Shown: positions 31,701-33,581 of the stretch, in pieces
Position numbering within the stretch: position 1 is the stretch's first letter
Layout: each line of letters opens with the position of its first letter
Source of the DNA: Microbacteriaceae bacterium
Lineage (GTDB): Bacteria; Actinomycetota; Actinomycetes; Actinomycetales; Microbacteriaceae
Direction: 5' to 3'
Assembly (NCBI GenBank): GCA_025463565.1
Contig: JAODAT010000051.1
Span: 1-33,581, forward strand
Length of the DNA: 33,581 nt
Made by a program: the position numbers and the translations under genes
The notes under the pieces: model-generated
Databases searched by the model: none
What the model was told of the DNA's origin: nothing
What the model saw: only the letters and a program-made list of their open reading frames with translations

Positions 31701-32684
31701 ATGCTGAGATTGAGCCTTGCCTGCTGGGACTATGACCGCGTTCACGCACTCCAGGACGGCCGCGTGCGACCCGAGGGAATCGAACTCGACTTTCTTTCGT
31801 TGCGCGTCGAGGAGACGTTCTTCCGGGCGCTTCGCGGTCACGAGTTCGATGTCTGCGAGCTGAGCCTCTCGTCGTACGTGCTCACCCTGAACGCGGAGAA
31901 CCCGCCGTTCGTGGCCATCCCGGTGTTCCCCTCGCGGTTCTTCCGCCACCAGTCCATCTACGTCAACACCGACTCGATCAGGTTCCCATCGGATCTGGTG
32001 GGCAAGCGTGTGGGTACGCCCGAGTTCCAGATGACCGCTGGGGTCTGGGAACGCGGAATCCTGGCCGACGAATACGGGGTTCCTATCGACTCCGTCGAGT
32101 ACGTGACCGGGGTGCTCAACGAGACCGGGCGACGCGAAGAGAAGCTCGCCCTCGACCTGCCGGACAGCATCCGTCTCTCGACGGTGCCGGAGGGCACCAA
32201 TCTCTCCGAGATGCTGGCGGCGGGCGAGATCGACGCGATCTACACGGCGCCGGCGCCGGACTCCTTCGGCCGGTCGCCGAAGGTCGGGCAGCTCTTTCCC
32301 GACTTCGAGACGGTCGAGAAGGACTATTTCGGCCGTACCGGGATCTTTCCGATCATGCACGTCGTCGCGATCAAGCGGCAGGTGTGGGAGGAGCACCCGT
32401 GGATCGCCCGCTCGCTGATGAAGGCCTTCGACGAGAGCCTGCGCATCGCCTACGACGACCTTCGGCAGCGTTCCGCCCTCAAGGTGATGCTGCCGTGGCT
32501 GCAGCAGCACGTTCGCTCCACCATCGACTCGCTCGGCGAAGGATGGTGGGACTACGGTCTCCAGCGCAACCGCCATGTGCTCGACACCTTCCTTCGCTAT
32601 TCGTACGAGCAGGGACTGGCCAAACGACGCCTGGAGCCCGAGGACCTCTTCGTGCCCGGCGTGGACGAGGCCATTCCCATCTAG
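31701..32684 (+). CDS. 4,5-dihydroxyphthalate decarboxylase-like protein (Pht5 family)
   Basis: A 327-residue protein with the periplasmic-binding-protein type II fold but no signal peptide, so it is cytosolic. The start 'LRLSLACWDYDRVHALQDGRV', 'GIELDFLSL', 'FDVCELSLSSYV', 'AIPVFPSRFFRHQSIYVN' and 'GKRVGTPEFQMTAGVW' match Pht5-type decarboxylases, which convert 4,5-dihydroxyphthalate to protocatechuate. Relatives decarboxylate other hydroxylated aromatic acids. It is divergent from the ligAB operon and would feed it. Leaderless start (TACGCT, 6 nt, ATG). Automatic annotation often labels this family as ABC binding protein; the missing signal peptide argues against that. Confidence 0.85.
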   Translation: MLRLSLACWDYDRVHALQDGRVRPEGIELDFLSLRVEETFFRALRGHEFDVCELSLSSYVLTLNAENPPFVAIPVFPSRFFRHQSIYVNTDSIRFPSDLVGKRVGTPEFQMTAGVWERGILADEYGVPIDSVEYVTGVLNETGRREEKLALDLPDSIRLSTVPEGTNLSEMLAAGEIDAIYTAPAPDSFGRSPKVGQLFPDFETVEKDYFGRTGIFPIMHVVAIKRQVWEEHPWIARSLMKAFDESLRIAYDDLRQRSALKVMLPWLQQHVRSTIDSLGEGWWDYGLQRNRHVLDTFLRYSYEQGLAKRRLEPEDLFVPGVDEAIPI

Positions 32685-32744
32685 TTCGCTTAAGAGTTAC
32701 GCTAAAGCCATTCGGTCATGCGTACAAGCGAAGAGGTGGCGACG

Positions 32745-33527
32745 ATGGCACTGGCGACAGAAACGACGGGCACAGAAACGACGGGCACTGTCGAGGCGTA
32801 TTGGATGCCCGGCTGCAGCAGCTGCCTGCGAATGAAGGAGTTCATCCAGAAGTCCGGCAAGGATTGGGTGGCCATCAACATCGACGAGAGCGTCGAGGTG
32901 CAGGCGGAACTTGCCAAGCGCAACATGGTGCCGCCTGTCGCCCACTTCGGTGACCGGTGGGTCAACGGCGTCGACCTCGCTGCCGTCGCCGAGCTGATCG
33001 GCGTCGAGTACAACCCGCCGGTGATCATGCCCGCGCAGGACCTCGTCGACCGCTACAACGCGAATCTCGACGTCGCCCGCGGAATCATCTCCGTGATGAC
33101 CGATGAGATGTTCGCGTTCTCGCTGCCGAATCGCGAGCGAAAGATGTTCGACGTGGCCAACCAGGTCGCCTCCGTGATGCGGGCCTTTCTCGAGGCCTAT
33201 TACGACGACAACCACACCACGAAGTCATATGGGAAGCCCGCCGAGGTGCAGACGAAGCAGGACATTCTCGATCGACTCGATGAGACGCGCCGACTGTTCA
33301 CCCTGTGGTGGACCGAAGATGGCTTCGACGACCCGTTGGACCGCGTCACGCAGACCTACTGGGGCTTCCCGACGCTGCTCGAGGTGCTCGAGCGGGAGAT
33401 CTGGCACACGACCCAGCACATCCGTCAGCTCGACTACGTGCTGAAGGAGTTCGACGTCACGCCGCCCCTGCCCCTGACCAAGGCGAACCTCGACGGCCTT
33501 CCGCTGCCGGAAGGCATCCACGACTGA
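32745..33527 (+). CDS. Glutaredoxin/mycoredoxin-like domain fused to a DinB-like domain
   Basis: A 260-residue fusion. Residues about 15-88 form a glutaredoxin-type thioredoxin fold with the redox pair Cys24-x-x-Cys27 ('WMPGCSSCLRMKEFI') and a cis-Pro segment ('NMVPPVAHFGDRWVNG'). Residues about 98-240 form a DinB four-helix bundle with 'EIWHTTQHIRQLDYVL' (His221, His225), two of the usual three metal ligands; the expected earlier His seems to be Gln/Asn ('FDVANQVAS'), with His157 nearby. DinB relatives include mycothiol-dependent isomerases and transferases. ATG 32745 has GAGG 8 nt upstream; ATG 32718 is in frame and possible. It follows the decarboxylase gene by 60 nt with its own TACGCT (32698-32703). 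Confidence 0.82.
   Translation: MALATETTGTETTGTVEAYWMPGCSSCLRMKEFIQKSGKDWVAINIDESVEVQAELAKRNMVPPVAHFGDRWVNGVDLAAVAELIGVEYNPPVIMPAQDLVDRYNANLDVARGIISVMTDEMFAFSLPNRERKMFDVANQVASVMRAFLEAYYDDNHTTKSYGKPAEVQTKQDILDRLDETRRLFTLWWTEDGFDDPLDRVTQTYWGFPTLLEVLEREIWHTTQHIRQLDYVLKEFDVTPPLPLTKANLDGLPLPEGIHD
32757..32786 (+). repeat. 15-bp tandem duplication in the fusion-protein gene
   Basis: ACAGAAACGACGGGC occurs twice in a row and encodes TETTGTETTG at the N-terminal tail, ahead of the glutaredoxin fold. It is in frame and probably tolerated as a flexible tail. Confidence 0.85.
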
Positions 33528-33537
33528 AGTTCGTTCA

Positions 33538-33581
33538 CTAGGCGGTCTGGTGAACGTGGGCGAGCACCCACGACGCGAATT
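33538..33581 (-). CDS. Possible 3' end of a convergent gene (partial)
   Basis: The minus strand entering from the window edge has one open frame reading FASWVLAHVHQTA and then TAG (33540-33538), a composition plausible for a protein C terminus. It would converge on the glutaredoxin-DinB gene. The same bases contain a hairpin, CGTGGG (33555-33560), 6-nt loop, CCCACG (33567-33572), without a T-run. Too short to identify. Confidence 0.25.
   Translation of the reverse strand, partial: FASWVLAHVHQTA

Noticed and set aside
31701..32684. Periplasmic ABC substrate-binding protein
   Set aside because: The fold is related, but there is no signal peptide or lipobox and the motifs match cytosolic Pht5-type decarboxylases. 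No permease or ATPase is adjacent.

Overview
The window is dense, GC-rich DNA with no RNA genes, insertion sequences or prophage genes that I can see. It looks like an actinobacterium, probably Microbacteriaceae. The reasons are a DUF2510 membrane protein, an xfp-ackA phosphoketolase shunt, a glutaredoxin/mycoredoxin-DinB fusion and, above all, many genes with a TAnnnT box ending 6-7 nt before the start codon, which is the signature of leaderless actinobacterial transcripts. The family assignment is an inference; the gene calls rest on motifs read in the translations.

Region 1 (1-9.1 kb) is a patchwork of small, mostly single-gene units: acetyltransferases, a J-domain protein, a glutathione peroxidase, a histidine phosphatase, two acidic microproteins with near-identical promoters, small membrane proteins, RNase HI, a Cys/Met-rich putative copper protein and 5-oxoprolinase subunits PxpB/PxpC. 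Two intergenic regions (5494-5642 and 8843-9036) carry the same composite repeat: a tandem run of an 18-nt motif ending in an 18-21 bp hairpin with a 17-nt loop. I regard this as the strongest candidate for an undescribed element.

Region 2 (9.1-14.4 kb) holds phosphoketolase and acetate kinase in an overlapping pair (acetyl-phosphate-yielding shunt), then an MFS exporter preceded by a possible 10-codon leaderless leader ORF, and a GNAT.

Region 3 (14.4-26.1 kb) is a tightly packed minus-strand operon of eight genes under an upstream DeoR-type regulator: type-B carboxylesterase, mannitol-dehydrogenase-family oxidoreductase, an oligopeptide-type ABC importer (lipoprotein, DppB, a DppC-DppD fusion, DppF), a second type-B carboxylesterase and a DJ-1/PfpI protein. 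The suggested logic is import of an ester, hydrolysis and oxidation or reduction of the released polyol or sugar acid; the substrate is unknown.

Region 4 (26.1-33.5 kb) holds an acyl-CoA dehydrogenase with a palindromic operator over its promoter, a GntR/FCD regulator, and a convergent minus-strand operon for extradiol cleavage of protocatechuate or gallate: muconolactone-isomerase-like protein, LigA, LigB, alpha/beta hydrolase, GalB-type hydratase and LigK/GalC-type aldolase. Divergent to it are a 4,5-dihydroxyphthalate decarboxylase-like gene and the glutaredoxin-DinB fusion. LigC and LigI, needed to process the protocatechuate cleavage product, are absent from the window, while the enzymes from oxalomesaconate onward are present. 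Regions 3 and 4 together could be an island for an aromatic ester (aryl acid plus polyol), but that link is inference.
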